Part shown: one piece after another, positions 63,973 through 64,000 of the stretch
Position numbering within the stretch: position 1 is the first letter of the stretch
How the letters are laid out: each line of letters starts with the position of its first letter
Assembly (NCBI RefSeq): GCF_003350005.1
Contig: NZ_QLKS01000001.1
Location: 539,946-603,945, forward strand
Source: Psychrobacter proteolyticus
Lineage (GTDB): Bacteria > Pseudomonadota > Gammaproteobacteria > Pseudomonadales > Moraxellaceae
Reading direction: 5' to 3'
Length of the DNA stretch: 64,000 nucleotides
The notes under the pieces: model-generated
The model's database searches: none
What the model was told of the DNA's origin: nothing
Seen by the model: only the letters and a program-made list of their open reading frames with translations
Position numbers and translations under genes: made by a program

Positions 63973-64000
63973 CTTGTTTGAGAAGCTTTCCACAGCTTTT

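Overview
The window looks like a chromosomal segment of a Moraxellaceae gammaproteobacterium, most likely Psychrobacter. This rests on protein resemblance (CarB, GreA, PuuR, DusA, RecR, LolD), moderate GC, and a glycine-cleavage locus of gammaproteobacterial type. I see no rRNA, tRNA, CRISPR array, insertion sequence or prophage. Genes are dense, and most transcription units end in readable rho-independent hairpins.

Layout. 1-7.9 kb: the 3' part of carB, greA, a secreted Thr/Val-rich protein, and a radical-SAM/HhH protein paired with a DUF4130-type partner, an uncharacterised DNA-metabolism couple. 8-9.3 kb: a glycosyltransferase. 9.4-30 kb: a large amine-catabolism island. It holds puuR and puuD facing puuA-puuB, an NhaC-type antiporter, aguB, aguA, a Sad-like aldehyde dehydrogenase, an APC permease, gabT, gabD, an IclR regulator, a deacetylase of the acetylpolyamine amidohydrolase type, a type III CoA-transferase, gcdH and a second IclR regulator. 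30-36.8 kb: a stand-alone FMN glutamate-synthase-domain protein, a DUF2233 lipoprotein, a CoxE-like VWA protein with its MoxR ATPase, a small membrane protein and YcgL. 37-43.3 kb: the glycine-cleavage operon gcvT-gcvH-(nitroreductase)-gcvP behind a two-aptamer glycine riboswitch. 43.5-64 kb: housekeeping and envelope genes: a lipase-like hydrolase, rnd, recR, ybaB, metZ, a lipoprotein phospholipase D, an MHS-type MFS transporter, dusA, a CPBP protease, an alpha/beta hydrolase, sppA, comEC, a DUF2062 protein, lolD, a lolC/E-type permease and two unknown proteins.

How the genes work together. The amine island can be read as one route. Agmatine goes to N-carbamoylputrescine (AguA) and then putrescine (AguB). 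Putrescine goes through gamma-glutamylated intermediates (PuuA, PuuB, an aldehyde dehydrogenase, PuuD) to GABA, then to succinate semialdehyde and succinate (GabT, GabD). Acetylated polyamines could enter through the deacetylase. If GabT and GabD also accept the five-carbon homologues (5-aminovalerate and glutarate semialdehyde), the CoA-transferase and glutaryl-CoA dehydrogenase would complete glutarate breakdown to crotonyl-CoA. Local control is suggested by PuuR and by two IclR regulators, each divergent from a catabolic operon with a candidate palindromic operator between them.

Most unusual sequence-level features: (i) the glycine riboswitch, whose two aptamers are separated by a linker of about 80 nt that folds into a hairpin and contains a terminator-like stem with a T run; (ii) short-period tandem repeats exactly at gene 3' ends (5 x 15 bp at rnd, 4 x 13 bp at aguA, 2 x 13 bp at gcvH); (iii) many perfect hairpins in intergenic spaces of the catabolic operons; (iv) the radical-SAM/DUF4130 pair.
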